Positions 1 through 7,960 of a stretch of 20,421 nucleotides of DNA are shown in pieces. The position numbers and the translations under genes were made by a program. The DNA comes from Methylococcaceae bacterium (lineage in GTDB: Bacteria; Pseudomonadota; Gammaproteobacteria; Methylococcales; Methylomonadaceae): the NCBI GenBank assembly GCA_947506075.1, contig CANNNN010000007.1, positions 1-20,421 of the forward strand, read 5' to 3'. The notes below the pieces were generated by a model. The model saw only the letters and a program-made list of their open reading frames with translations. It did no database searches and had not been told where the DNA came from. The stretch's first letter is position 1. Every line of letters starts with the position of its first letter.

Positions 1-2
1 AA

Positions 3-956
3 TGGCCGGAATTGTGGAGTCACAACGCCCAGATCAAAAACCCGCATCTGATTTATCCCGGCGATACGCTCTATTTTTCAACGGTCGACGGCAAACCACA
101 GCTCAGCCTAAGCCGTAGCGAACCAACTCAAACTCGGATCAACCCCAATGCTCCCTGCGTGCTTAAGCAAGAAGATTATAAAAATGGCCGCAAAGACTTT
201 GCCCTCTCCGATGACGGTAAGGTACTGCCCTGTATCCGCGAAACCGACCTGAAGCAGGCCATCCGCTTAATTCCCACAGAGACCATAGCCAGCTACCTGA
301 GCTCCCCCAAAGTGGTCAATAAAGATGAACTGGGCAACGCACCTTATGTTGTGGACTTTGCCGGCGAACATCTGCTTGTCGGCACCGGCGACCGTGTTTA
401 TGTGCGCTCGATAACCGACCCGAAAAACCAGGGTTACACAATCTACCGTCCGGGCAGCGCCTATATCAGCCCTGAAAACGGTGAAATTCTGGGCTATGAG
501 GCGCAATACATAGCCGATGCCTCGTTACAACAGCCTGGAGACCCGGCAACACTCACAATAAGCAAATCAAACCGTGAAATTCGTATCGGTGACCGGCTCA
601 TGTCCAACGCTGAACAGGACATTACGTTAAATTATTTTCCTCGTCCGCCCGAACAAAACGTAAATGGCAGCATTATTAGCGTGCTAGGCGGTGTTTCTCA
701 AATCGGCCGTTATAATGTCGTCGTCATAGACAAAGGCACGGAAGACGGACTTTTAGCCGGACACGAACTGGAAATTTACAAACACGGCAAGACTGTCACG
801 GATGCTTATAGTCCGATTAAAAACGATCGCGTTACCCTTCCCGATGAAGTTGCCGGCACACTGATGGTTTTCCGCCCTTTTGAGCGCGTCAGTTACGCAC
901 TGGTCATGAAAGCGACCCAGGCCCTTCATGTTTTAGATAAAGTTAAAACCCCCTGA
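3..956 (+). CDS. tsaP: TsaP-like LysM protein (secretin-associated), 5' end cut by window
   Basis: The reading frame is open from the window edge. The first visible residues read WPELWSHNAQIKNPHLIYPG, the end of a LysM peptidoglycan-binding domain, so the in-frame TTG at 12 is not the start; the signal peptide and most of LysM lie outside. About 317 residues are visible. The C-terminal part carries the later domains of the family, including segments such as GDRLM and VVVIDKGTEDGLLAGHELEIY. In Pseudomonas and related bacteria a LysM protein directly upstream of dprA is TsaP, which anchors the type IV pilus secretin PilQ to peptidoglycan in the periplasm. The assignment to TsaP rests on this domain plus gene order; a generic LysM protein is the alternative. 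Its TGA stop (954-956) overlaps the proposed dprA start. Confidence 0.8.
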   Translation, partial: WPELWSHNAQIKNPHLIYPGDTLYFSTVDGKPQLSLSRSEPTQTRINPNAPCVLKQEDYKNGRKDFALSDDGKVLPCIRETDLKQAIRLIPTETIASYLSSPKVVNKDELGNAPYVVDFAGEHLLVGTGDRVYVRSITDPKNQGYTIYRPGSAYISPENGEILGYEAQYIADASLQQPGDPATLTISKSNREIRIGDRLMSNAEQDITLNYFPRPPEQNVNGSIISVLGGVSQIGRYNVVVIDKGTEDGLLAGHELEIYKHGKTVTDAYSPIKNDRVTLPDEVAGTLMVFRPFERVSYALVMKATQALHVLDKVKTP

Positions 957-2059
957 ACACGAGCACGCCCCCAACCGACCCTGACATAAAATACTGGCTT
1001 GCGCTGTTGCGTACGCCAGGTGTCGGTTGCAGAACATTTCTGCATTTGCTCGACAGCCATACGCCGGCGCAGTTATTTGCAGAATCATCAGCCGCATTAA
1101 GCGCCCTGGGTCTAAAAAGCGACATCGTTTACGCGATCAAAAACCCTGACTGGACGCTGATCGACTATGATTTGGACTGGCTGGTTCAAGCCAATAACCA
1201 CGTGATCACCGTTAATGACGCGAACTATCCACCGCTGCTAAAAGAAATTTCAGATCCGCCGCCGCTGTTGTTTGTACGCGGCAATCCGGAACTATTATCG
1301 CTACCGCAAATAGCGATTGTGGGTAGCCGCAATCCGTCCACCTCTGGCCTTGAAATCGCGTTTAACTTTGCCAGAACCCTTAGCCAATGCGGCTTTACAA
1401 TCACCAGCGGATTGGCCTTGGGCATCGATGCCGCCAGCCATCTGGGCGCGTTAAAAGCCAATGGCTATACCATTGCAGTGGCCGGCACCGGCTTAGATCG
1501 CATCTATCCGGCGAGAAATAAAGAGCTGGCCACTAAAATTGTCAATACCGGCGCGATGATCTCAGAGTTTCCGCCCGGCACTACCGCGAAAGCCAACCAT
1601 TTCCCCAGGCGCAACCGCATCATCAGCGGCTTGTGCCAGGGTTTGCTGGTTGTTGAAGCCGCCAAACAAAGCGGCTCGCTGATTACGGCGCGGATGGCGC
1701 TGGAACAAAACCGTGAGGTTTTTGCTATCCCCGGATCAATCTTCAACCCCTTAGCCCGAGGCTGCAACGCACTCATCCGAGAAGGCGCAAAACTTGTCGA
1801 AACCACCCAGGATATTCTTGAAGAACTAAACCAATATAATCAACAAGATGAAGATTATACACCGAACACAATGCAATCAACGCTTGACCTGGAGCAACAA
1901 ACATTATTGAATCTTATCATGTTTAGCCCCACTTCAATCGATACTTTGGTTGAAAATGCCAACGAATCCGTCGAAGTTATTTCATCGATGTTACTGATTC
2001 TGGAGCTGCAAGGTTACCTTGAAGCAACGCCCGGTGGTTGCTATACGCGACTAAAATAA
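953..2059 (+). CDS. dprA: DNA-processing protein DprA
   Basis: DprA binds incoming single-stranded DNA in the cytoplasm and loads RecA during natural transformation. The Rossmann-like core is clear: AIVGSRNPSTSG, TSGLALGIDAASH, GTGLDRIYPARN, HFPRRNRIISGL and SGSLITARMALEQNREVFAIPG, followed by a C-terminal winged-helix-like segment ending in LEATPGGCYTRLK. Start choice: the first ATG/GTG/TTG in frame is TTG at 1007, but that lies inside the conserved N-terminal helix (DIKYWLALLRTPGVG), whose residues are encoded upstream. The frame is closed by TAA at 944-946, and the only plausible initiator between is CTG at 953, overlapping the tsaP stop as CTGA. I therefore start at 953 (368 aa), while noting that gene callers would give 1007 (350 aa). 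It is followed after 21 bp by smg, as is usual in gammaproteobacteria. Confidence 0.93.
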   Translation: MNTSTPPTDPDIKYWLALLRTPGVGCRTFLHLLDSHTPAQLFAESSAALSALGLKSDIVYAIKNPDWTLIDYDLDWLVQANNHVITVNDANYPPLLKEISDPPPLLFVRGNPELLSLPQIAIVGSRNPSTSGLEIAFNFARTLSQCGFTITSGLALGIDAASHLGALKANGYTIAVAGTGLDRIYPARNKELATKIVNTGAMISEFPPGTTAKANHFPRRNRIISGLCQGLLVVEAAKQSGSLITARMALEQNREVFAIPGSIFNPLARGCNALIREGAKLVETTQDILEELNQYNQQDEDYTPNTMQSTLDLEQQTLLNLIMFSPTSIDTLVENANESVEVISSMLLILELQGYLEATPGGCYTRLK

Positions 2060-2080
2060 TCATAAACACTTTAAGAGCCT

Positions 2081-2548
2081 ATGAAAGAAAATATTTTTGA
2101 TGTCCTGATGTACTTATTTGAAAACTATATGGAAGATGAAATTGAAATACTTCCGGACAGTGATGTTGTCAGAACAGAATTACTCGAAGCAGGCTTCGAA
2201 CAAATAGAAGTCAATAAAGCTTTCGACTGGCTGGAGTCACTAAGCCTGCAACGTGCGATAAAACCATCGGCTTCGCCGGTATTTCGCATTTTTTGCAGCC
2301 AAGAGATCGAGGTGCTGGATCTTGACTGCCGCAATTTGCTGATGTTCCTTGAACATAATCGCATCCTGAATTCAGCCAACAGGGAAATTGTTATCGACCG
2401 GGCCATGGCCTTGGAAAGTGAAGAAATATCGATGGAAAAACTAAAATGGATAGTGCTGATGGTCTTGCTTAGCCAACCGGACGAGGAAATCGCTTTCTCC
2501 AGAATGGAAGATATTGTCTATGATCTCTTGCCAACGTATTTACATTAA
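2081..2548 (+). CDS. smg: Smg family protein (DUF494)
   Basis: A 155-residue acidic protein, nearly the length of E. coli Smg (157 aa). It begins MKENIFDVLMYLFENYMEDE, the typical start of this family. No signal peptide, membrane segment or catalytic motif is visible; it looks like a small helical cytoplasmic protein with a C-terminal helix ending in IVYDLLPTYLH. Its molecular function is not established. The family is almost always found between dprA and topA in gammaproteobacteria, exactly as here, so the assignment is secure from sequence and position. A purine-rich TAAGAG sits about 4 nt before the ATG. The gene is 21 bp downstream of dprA and is probably co-transcribed with it. Confidence 0.92.
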   Translation: MKENIFDVLMYLFENYMEDEIEILPDSDVVRTELLEAGFEQIEVNKAFDWLESLSLQRAIKPSASPVFRIFCSQEIEVLDLDCRNLLMFLEHNRILNSANREIVIDRAMALESEEISMEKLKWIVLMVLLSQPDEEIAFSRMEDIVYDLLPTYLH

Positions 2549-2576
2549 GGCAAATGGCGCAGGACTAAAAAACTGC

Positions 2577-2611
2577 CCTTCGTCCTTCGCCTTTAGCCTT
2601 TCACCTTTTTT
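2577..2611 (+). repeat. Degenerate 7-bp tandem pyrimidine repeat before topA
   Basis: Five consecutive heptamers can be read without gaps: CCTTCGT, CCTTCGC, CTTTAGC, CTTTCAC, CTTTTTT. The tract ends 9 nt before the topA ATG and fills half of the 72-bp smg-topA gap. A related run of heptamers (TTTTCAC, CTTTAGC, CCCAAGC, CTGTGCG) lies at 13534-13561. The period is seen directly; any function is unknown. Confidence 0.5.
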
Positions 2612-2620
2612 AAAGAATAA

Positions 2621-4948
2621 ATGAGCAAAAATCTCGTCATTGTAGAATCGCCTGCAAAAGCCAAAACCATAGAAAAATATTTAGGCCCGGACTTTCATGT
2701 TTTAGCCTCTTATGGACACGTCCGCGATCTGATTCCCAAAGAAGGCGCTGTCGACCCGAGCAACGACTTCGCGATGAAATATGAAGTCATCGATCGCAAC
2801 CAAAAACATGTGCAAGCAATAGCCAAAGCGCTCAAGACCGCAGACACTTTATATCTGGCGACCGATCCTGACAGAGAAGGTGAAGCCATATCCTGGCATT
2901 TGCTGGAATTATTGAAAGAAAAAAAATTATTGAAAGACAAGCCGGTGCATCGGGTTGTGTTCCATGAAATCACCAAAAAAGCCGTCACCGAGGCGATCGC
3001 CAATCCGGAACCCTTAGCCATCAATCTGGTCAATGCCCAACAGGCTCGCCGTGCGCTGGATTATCTGGTCGGTTTTAACCTGTCACCATTACTCTGGAAG
3101 AAAATCCGCCGAGGTCTGTCAGCAGGACGCGTACAAAGCCCTGCGTTACGGATGATCGTCGAGCGCGAACTGGAAATAGAAGCCTTTAAAACTCGTGAAT
3201 ACTGGACTATCAATGCCGCATTGACGGCGCATGAGCAAGCCTTTAAAGCCAAACTGACCCAGTTTGACGGCGAAAAAATAAGCCAATTTAGCATTACCAA
3301 TGAGCAACTTGCCGAAAAAACCAGGCAAACCTTACTGGACGCGGCTGACGGCCAATTAACCGTTGCCAAACTGGAGAAAAAACAGCAAAAACGCAACCCG
3401 GCCCCACCTTTTATCACGTCGACATTGCAACAAGAGGCCTCGCGCAAACTGGGTTTCACCACCAAACGCACGATGATCGTTGCCCAGCAACTTTATGAAG
3501 GCATCGACATAGGTGGCGAAACGGCCGGCTTGATTACCTACATGCGTACCGATTCGGTCAACCTGTCTGTTGATGCTGTCGAAGAAATACGCGGACTGAT
3601 TGCCGAAAACTACGGCGCCGAAAATGTACCCAAAGAACCCAGGTTATTTAAAACCAAATCGAAAAACGCCCAGGAAGCCCACGAAGCTATACGCCCAACC
3701 TACCCACGGCATTTTCCTAGCCAGATAAAAGACCACCTGAGTATTGAGCAATTCAAACTCTATGAGCTGATCTGGAAGCGCACGATCGCCTGTCAGATGA
3801 TACATGCCACACTGAATATGGTCGCCGTCGACCTAAGCTGCGCAGACGGCAAGCACGTATTTCGGGCAACCGGCTCCACGATAGCCTCGCCCGGTTTCAT
3901 GACTGTTTATCTTGAAGGTAAAGATGACAGTACCGAAAGCGATGACAAGGAAAGCTTTCTACCGGTTATGGAAGAAGGTCGGCCCGTCCAGCTTAACGAT
4001 ATCAATGCCGGCCAGCACTTCACCGAGCCGCCGCCACGCTACGGCGAGGCCAGCCTGGTAAAATCCCTCGAAGAACACGGTATCGGCCGACCATCGACCT
4101 ATGCGTCGATTATTTCGACCTTGCAAAACCGTGAGTATGTGACGCTGGACACAAAACGCTTCTATCCGACCGATGTCGGGCGTATCGTCAACAAATTCCT
4201 GACCGAACATTTCACCAAATACGTCGATTACGATTTCACCGCCAACCTGGAAGACGAGCTGGATGCAGTTTCGCGGGGAGAAAAAGATTGGGTGCCGTTG
4301 ATGCACGCCTTCTGGCAACCGTTTACGACCCTGATTCATGAAAAAGAAGAAAGCGTCCAGCGCAAAGATGTAACCCAGGAAGCCATCGATGAAAAATGTC
4401 CTGAATGCGCCAGTCCCTTGTCCATTCGCCTGGGCCGGAATGGCCGGTTTATCGGCTGTACAAACTATCCGGAATGTTCCTATACCCGCAACCTGAATGA
4501 TGATGCCGATGCGACTAATGAACCCGAAATTGTAGAAGGTCGAGTCTGCCCTAAATGTGAATCGCCTTTAGTGCTTAAGACTGGACGTTATGGCAAGTTT
4601 ATCGGCTGTAGCGGCTATCCCACATGCAAGCATATCGAGCCGCTGGAAAAGCCGATGGACACCGGCGTCGAGTGCCCGCAATGCAAAAAAGGCAACATCC
4701 TTAAACGCAAGTCGCGGAACAGCAAAATATTCTATTCCTGTTCGGAATATCCCAAGTGCGATTATGCCTTATGGAACGCGCCGATCAAGGAAAGCTGCCC
4801 GGAATGTGCCTGGCCCATTTTGACCGTCAAGGAAACCAAACGGCGCGGCGTAGAAAAGGTGTGTCCGCAAAAAGACTGTAAATATGCGACACCGTATGAA
4901 GGCGATCCGGCGGATGTGCAGGGACCTAAAGAACCTGGCGTTTTATAA
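2621..4948 (+). CDS. topA: DNA topoisomerase I (type IA)
   Basis: A 775-residue cytoplasmic enzyme that relaxes negative supercoils by single-strand cleavage and passage. The N-terminal Toprim domain starts MSKNLVIVESPAKAKTIEKY and contains the metal-binding DPDREGEA motif. The catalytic tyrosine is Y307 in ITYMRTDS. The strand-passage core continues with EAHEAIRPT and the HGIGRPSTYASI motif. The C-terminal third holds four CxxC-type zinc-ribbon units starting at C593, C643, C685 and C726; the last has a slightly different spacing (CPECAWP...CPQKDC). Length and domain order are normal for gammaproteobacteria. The ATG has an AAAGAA ribosome-binding sequence 6 nt upstream. tsaC follows after 37 bp that consist largely of a short palindromic repeat. 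Confidence 0.98.
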   Translation: MSKNLVIVESPAKAKTIEKYLGPDFHVLASYGHVRDLIPKEGAVDPSNDFAMKYEVIDRNQKHVQAIAKALKTADTLYLATDPDREGEAISWHLLELLKEKKLLKDKPVHRVVFHEITKKAVTEAIANPEPLAINLVNAQQARRALDYLVGFNLSPLLWKKIRRGLSAGRVQSPALRMIVERELEIEAFKTREYWTINAALTAHEQAFKAKLTQFDGEKISQFSITNEQLAEKTRQTLLDAADGQLTVAKLEKKQQKRNPAPPFITSTLQQEASRKLGFTTKRTMIVAQQLYEGIDIGGETAGLITYMRTDSVNLSVDAVEEIRGLIAENYGAENVPKEPRLFKTKSKNAQEAHEAIRPTYPRHFPSQIKDHLSIEQFKLYELIWKRTIACQMIHATLNMVAVDLSCADGKHVFRATGSTIASPGFMTVYLEGKDDSTESDDKESFLPVMEEGRPVQLNDINAGQHFTEPPPRYGEASLVKSLEEHGIGRPSTYASIISTLQNREYVTLDTKRFYPTDVGRIVNKFLTEHFTKYVDYDFTANLEDELDAVSRGEKDWVPLMHAFWQPFTTLIHEKEESVQRKDVTQEAIDEKCPECASPLSIRLGRNGRFIGCTNYPECSYTRNLNDDADATNEPEIVEGRVCPKCESPLVLKTGRYGKFIGCSGYPTCKHIEPLEKPMDTGVECPQCKKGNILKRKSRNSKIFYSCSEYPKCDYALWNAPIKESCPECAWPILTVKETKRRGVEKVCPQKDCKYATPYEGDPADVQGPKEPGVL

Positions 4949-4949
4949 G

Positions 4950-4972
4950 CCGCTCACTGAGCGGAATCGAAG
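4950..4972 (+). repeat. Junction repeat, copy 1 (topA/tsaC)
   Basis: The 15-bp core TGAGCGGAATCGAAG lies at 4958-4972. It is preceded by CCGCTCA (4950-4956), the inverse of TGAGCGG, giving perfect 7-bp arms around one central base. The core differs from the 19483-19497 copy by one base. It lies between the topA stop and the tsaC ATG, oriented with transcription, 13 nt before the start. Confidence 0.6.
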
Positions 4973-4985
4973 CGAACAGCTAAAA

Positions 4986-5543
4986 ATGCCCTATCATTCC
5001 AGTTTCAAAATTAAAGCCGCCGTCCGACATCTGAAGTCTGGCGCGGTGATTGCTTATCCGACAGAGGCGGTCTACGGCCTGGGCTGTGACCCGCTAAACG
5101 AAGCAGCAGTTATGTCCTTACTCGACATCAAGCAGCGACCGATAGAAAAAGGCCTGATCCTTATTGCCTCTTCGCTTGAGCAACTGCGGCCTTACCTGAT
5201 TTTAGATCAATCCCTGCTTGAGCGTATAACGCCGACCTGGCCCGGCCCTGTGACCTGGATTATTCCGGCCCGGCCCTGGGTGCCTTACTGGCTGACCGGT
5301 GCACATGATTCATTGGCAGTCAGAGTGACAAATCACCCAATCGCTCGAGATTTATGCGTCCAATTCGGCAGTCCGTTAGTCTCCACCAGCGCCAATCCCA
5401 CTACCCGGCCCGCAATCAAAGAATCGAGAAAGCTAATAAAGACGTTTGCCGGTGCCGATATTTTTATCGTTCATGGCAAAGTCGGTGAACTAGCACAAGA
5501 AACGGCTATTTATGATGCGCTAACCGGACAGCGCTTACGCTGA
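4986..5543 (+). CDS. tsaC: L-threonylcarbamoyladenylate synthase TsaC (YrdC/Sua5 domain)
   Basis: TsaC makes threonylcarbamoyl-AMP from threonine, bicarbonate and ATP, the first step of t6A37 modification of ANN-decoding tRNAs. The protein of 185 residues is a single YrdC fold, matching the single-domain TsaC type (E. coli 190 aa) rather than the longer Sua5. Visible motifs are SGAVIAYPTEAVYGLGCDP near the N terminus, the KQRPIEKGLILI nucleotide/threonine site, DSLAVRVTNHP and PLVSTSANPT. The start at 4986 (MPYHSSFKIK) is chosen because the frame extends upstream to 4884 only by running into topA, and family members begin at this point. There is no good Shine-Dalgarno sequence. The gene ends 12 bp from the convergent prenyltransferase gene, with no terminator between them. 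Confidence 0.95.
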   Translation: MPYHSSFKIKAAVRHLKSGAVIAYPTEAVYGLGCDPLNEAAVMSLLDIKQRPIEKGLILIASSLEQLRPYLILDQSLLERITPTWPGPVTWIIPARPWVPYWLTGAHDSLAVRVTNHPIARDLCVQFGSPLVSTSANPTTRPAIKESRKLIKTFAGADIFIVHGKVGELAQETAIYDALTGQRLR

Positions 5544-5555
5544 ACTATTTGGAAT

Positions 5556-6479
5556 TCAAGCCATTCCACCTGCGGACTGCCAAATAATCCCTGCAGCAAC
5601 CAGAATAGGCGTGCTTAATGTTACTGCAACATTTAAGGCTAAAGCCGGTTTTAATCTTTCGATATCATCTGGGAATTGCACTGCCAACCGGGCTGCTGGA
5701 ATAGCCAGCGCTAACGACAATAACCCTGCTAAACCGGTTACCGGTATAAAATCCAGGTAAACACAAAGCACTAACAGCGCGTAAGCGGCGGCTAAAAAAC
5801 TGACATAAACCCGGGCCGATTTTTTCCTGCCAATCAAAATCGGCAGATGGCATCGCCCTGCATCCTGGTCGGCCTCCAGATCGGGGAACTGATTGAGCAA
5901 TAGCAGGTTGTTAACCAGAAAAAAGACTATAAATGATGTCGCGGTGACCGCAAGGCTATAGTGACCACTTAACACAGTGTAGGCAGCGTTTATCATCAAT
6001 GGGCCAAAAGCCAGTCCCGGCGCAATCAAGCATAACAACGGCCAGCGAGTAATTGTTTGAGTATAAAAGTAAATCAGCAACAGACCAAGCACACCCACCG
6101 GCAACAGCCCCCAACCCGCAGTCGATAAAAAATAGAAACCAATCAAGGCCGTTATCAGCAAACTCGCCATAGCTCCTATATACACCAATCCAGCTAATTC
6201 AGGACGGATCGGAAGTGTACCGCTACCGCCGCTAAAAGGCGTACGCCGGGTATGAAAATCCAGCCCACTGTTATAATCCTCGTATTCATTCAACATATTA
6301 ACGCTGACATGAGCAGCCAAAGCGCCAAAAAATATCAGACCTAAGTGCAGTGGATTGATACTGATGCCTTGTGAAACAGCATAAGCAAGTGGCAGTGACA
6401 GACTACAAAGGGGGAGCAACAAAAACGCGGGCCGCGCTGTTGCAATAATATGAAATATTTGTCGAGGTATTAGCGTCAT
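5556..6479 (-). CDS. UbiA-family prenyltransferase (MenA-like)
   Basis: A 307-residue, strongly hydrophobic protein with about eight to nine membrane helices. The family transfers a polyprenyl group from its diphosphate to an aromatic or other acceptor in the inner membrane. Two Asp-rich magnesium-diphosphate motifs are present: NMLNEYEDYNSGLD, continuing into HTRRTPFSGGSG, and NQFPDLEADQDAGR. The first motif and the PFSGGSG stretch are closest to the MenA / 1,4-dihydroxy-2-naphthoate type rather than the UbiA 4-hydroxybenzoate type, but no men or ubi gene is next to it, so the acceptor is unknown. Start at ATG 6479 is supported by AGGA 6 nt upstream. The gene is convergent with tsaC and has no obvious operon partner. 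Family certain, substrate open. Confidence 0.85.
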   Translation of the reverse strand: MTLIPRQIFHIIATARPAFLLLPLCSLSLPLAYAVSQGISINPLHLGLIFFGALAAHVSVNMLNEYEDYNSGLDFHTRRTPFSGGSGTLPIRPELAGLVYIGAMASLLITALIGFYFLSTAGWGLLPVGVLGLLLIYFYTQTITRWPLLCLIAPGLAFGPLMINAAYTVLSGHYSLAVTATSFIVFFLVNNLLLLNQFPDLEADQDAGRCHLPILIGRKKSARVYVSFLAAAYALLVLCVYLDFIPVTGLAGLLSLALAIPAARLAVQFPDDIERLKPALALNVAVTLSTPILVAAGIIWQSAGGMA

Positions 6480-6786
6480 AGTTTATCCTGCCTTAATATC
6501 GGACTGGAATCGCATCAGCCCTGCTCTACATCTGCTCTACGCCGAATAGCCATCAGCGATTAAACATCTAATATTACGCTAAAATTGCAGACTCACTGAG
6601 TATGAATAAATGCACTGAATAGTTAATAGGACACGGATCAATCGGATTTACACTGAATTTAAAAACCTAAGCCTACCTTCATGCTCATTTTAATCCATGT
6701 TAATCTGCTGAAGGCGCCTACTTTAGGCATCCGCGCTCCATTTTTATACATGCTTAATGCGGGTATTTATTGTGTGTTACTAACCC
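6480..6786. other. Intergenic region with short degenerate repeats, no gene seen
   Basis: No credible coding frame or RNA gene is visible. It contains a 9-bp direct repeat CTGCTCTAC (6521-6529 and 6532-6540). It also has repeated GGAT-type units on the plus strand (6635 and 6644, then GAAT at 6655) facing a similar GGATTAA/AGATTAA pair on the minus strand near 6690-6706. A short GCCTA-CTT-TAGGC hairpin lies at 6716-6728. The prenyltransferase Shine-Dalgarno sequence is at its left edge. Confidence 0.5.
6661..6728 (-). terminator. Possible rho-independent terminator of the desaturase gene
   Basis: Read on the minus strand about 60 nt after the desaturase stop, CCTAAAG and GCCTTCA can pair with TGAAGGT and CTTAGG, followed directly by TTTTT (plus-strand A run 6661-6665). 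The loop is long and the middle of the stem is imperfect, so this is only a candidate. Confidence 0.3.
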
Positions 6787-7887
6787 TCACCCTTTTGCCA
6801 GCGGCCTGGATGCTTCCAGATCATTAATAACCTGCTTTGGATTATAAAAAACACTGATCACTTTTATCCACGCCGGCAACATGCCGAGAGTCGTATGAGA
6901 ATAGCCATTAACATCGCAATACTCTTTTACCAGCTTGCTTAACTCCGGCAGTTTCGTGTAGCAGACCCCGACAAACAGATGATGATCGATTTGATAATCC
7001 AAGCCAGACATAAGAAATCGGCCATACCAGTTAGTGCGTATATTAATCGTCGTAGCCGTCTGTTTTAAAAAGAAATCAGCCGAACTCTGGTCATTGGTCG
7101 CAAATACCGCCTCCGGAACCAAATGAGAGGCGCCCAGCGTAAAGAACAGCGCATAAGATAACAGCAGATTTCTAAGCAGGTAAAACAACAATACATCGGA
7201 TACTTCAAACCACAGACTAGGCAAAACTATCCATAGAAAAACATGAAGAATATGGCAAGCCAAATCAACAAAATATCTTATATTCGTTTTATCTTTGCGT
7301 ATCTTGCTCAGCAGGTAGGCTAGACCCTGCCGCTGTATATCAAACGCAAGAAAACCAATCGCAATCGGAAAAATAATGCCTTGCAAATATCGGTAATAAA
7401 AGCCATGTAAGCCCGGGGTATTTTCTTTTTCGCTCTTGATAACAGAAAAGATCGGTGCAAAATCAAAATCAAAATCATGACCGACGATATTAGGATTTTT
7501 ATGATGGACAATATTATGTTTATATTGCCAATAATTAATTGAAAAACCCATAACAACCACATTACCGACATAGGCTAAAACATCATCCAGTCGCTTGCTG
7601 TTAGTGCTCGCATAGTGCGCTGAATTATGGGTGTGCGTCCCTATTCCTAACAAGCCGACCAGCAACAAAGTAGTGGCGAACAGCGTCAGCCATATATTCG
7701 GCGAAACTATGAATAAAGTTATTCCTGTTGCGGCAAAAATTGTATGCAAAAACAAATGCAATAGAACAATTTTAGTGTCTTTTTTATAAAGTCCGCGCGT
7801 TTTTATTTCTTTTTTTAAGGCGGATAGGCTGCTCAGATAGTGCTTGTCTGGTGTTATTTCGTTATTGCTGTGTGTAGTGGTTTGCAT
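6787..7887 (-). CDS. Membrane fatty acid desaturase (acyl-lipid type, QxxHH box)
   Basis: A 366-residue integral membrane di-iron desaturase that would introduce a double bond into a membrane-bound acyl chain. The three histidine boxes are H87-NSA-H91, H124-NIV-H128-H129 and Q299-ID-H302-H303. Hydrophobic segments lie at about 40-62, 64-82, 165-185, 205-230 and 235-252. The third box carries glutamine instead of the first histidine, a feature known from front-end (delta-5/6) desaturases, but no fused cytochrome b5 domain is present. The electron donor is therefore separate, and none is encoded nearby. Start ATG 7887 lacks a strong Shine-Dalgarno sequence. The gene appears monocistronic, with its own candidate promoter near 7975. 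Family firm; regiospecificity cannot be read from the sequence. Confidence 0.9.
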   Translation of the reverse strand: MQTTTHSNNEITPDKHYLSSLSALKKEIKTRGLYKKDTKIVLLHLFLHTIFAATGITLFIVSPNIWLTLFATTLLLVGLLGIGTHTHNSAHYASTNSKRLDDVLAYVGNVVVMGFSINYWQYKHNIVHHKNPNIVGHDFDFDFAPIFSVIKSEKENTPGLHGFYYRYLQGIIFPIAIGFLAFDIQRQGLAYLLSKIRKDKTNIRYFVDLACHILHVFLWIVLPSLWFEVSDVLLFYLLRNLLLSYALFFTLGASHLVPEAVFATNDQSSADFFLKQTATTINIRTNWYGRFLMSGLDYQIDHHLFVGVCYTKLPELSKLVKEYCDVNGYSHTTLGMLPAWIKVISVFYNPKQVINDLEASRPLAKG

Positions 7888-7960
7888 CTATGTTTGGTTG
7901 TCGGTGGATGATTGAGGTCGCCGTAGAATTTATTTCCTAGTTCGATGAAGAAAGCGGCAA

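Noticed and set aside
3061..3471. Long open frame on the minus strand opposite topA
   Set aside because: It is fully antisense to the conserved topA core, has no family-like motif, and its openness follows from topA codon bias.
4884..4985. Upstream extension of the tsaC frame beginning MRHRMKAIRR
   Set aside because: It lies inside the end of topA and across the junction repeat; TsaC family proteins begin at the residues encoded from 4986.
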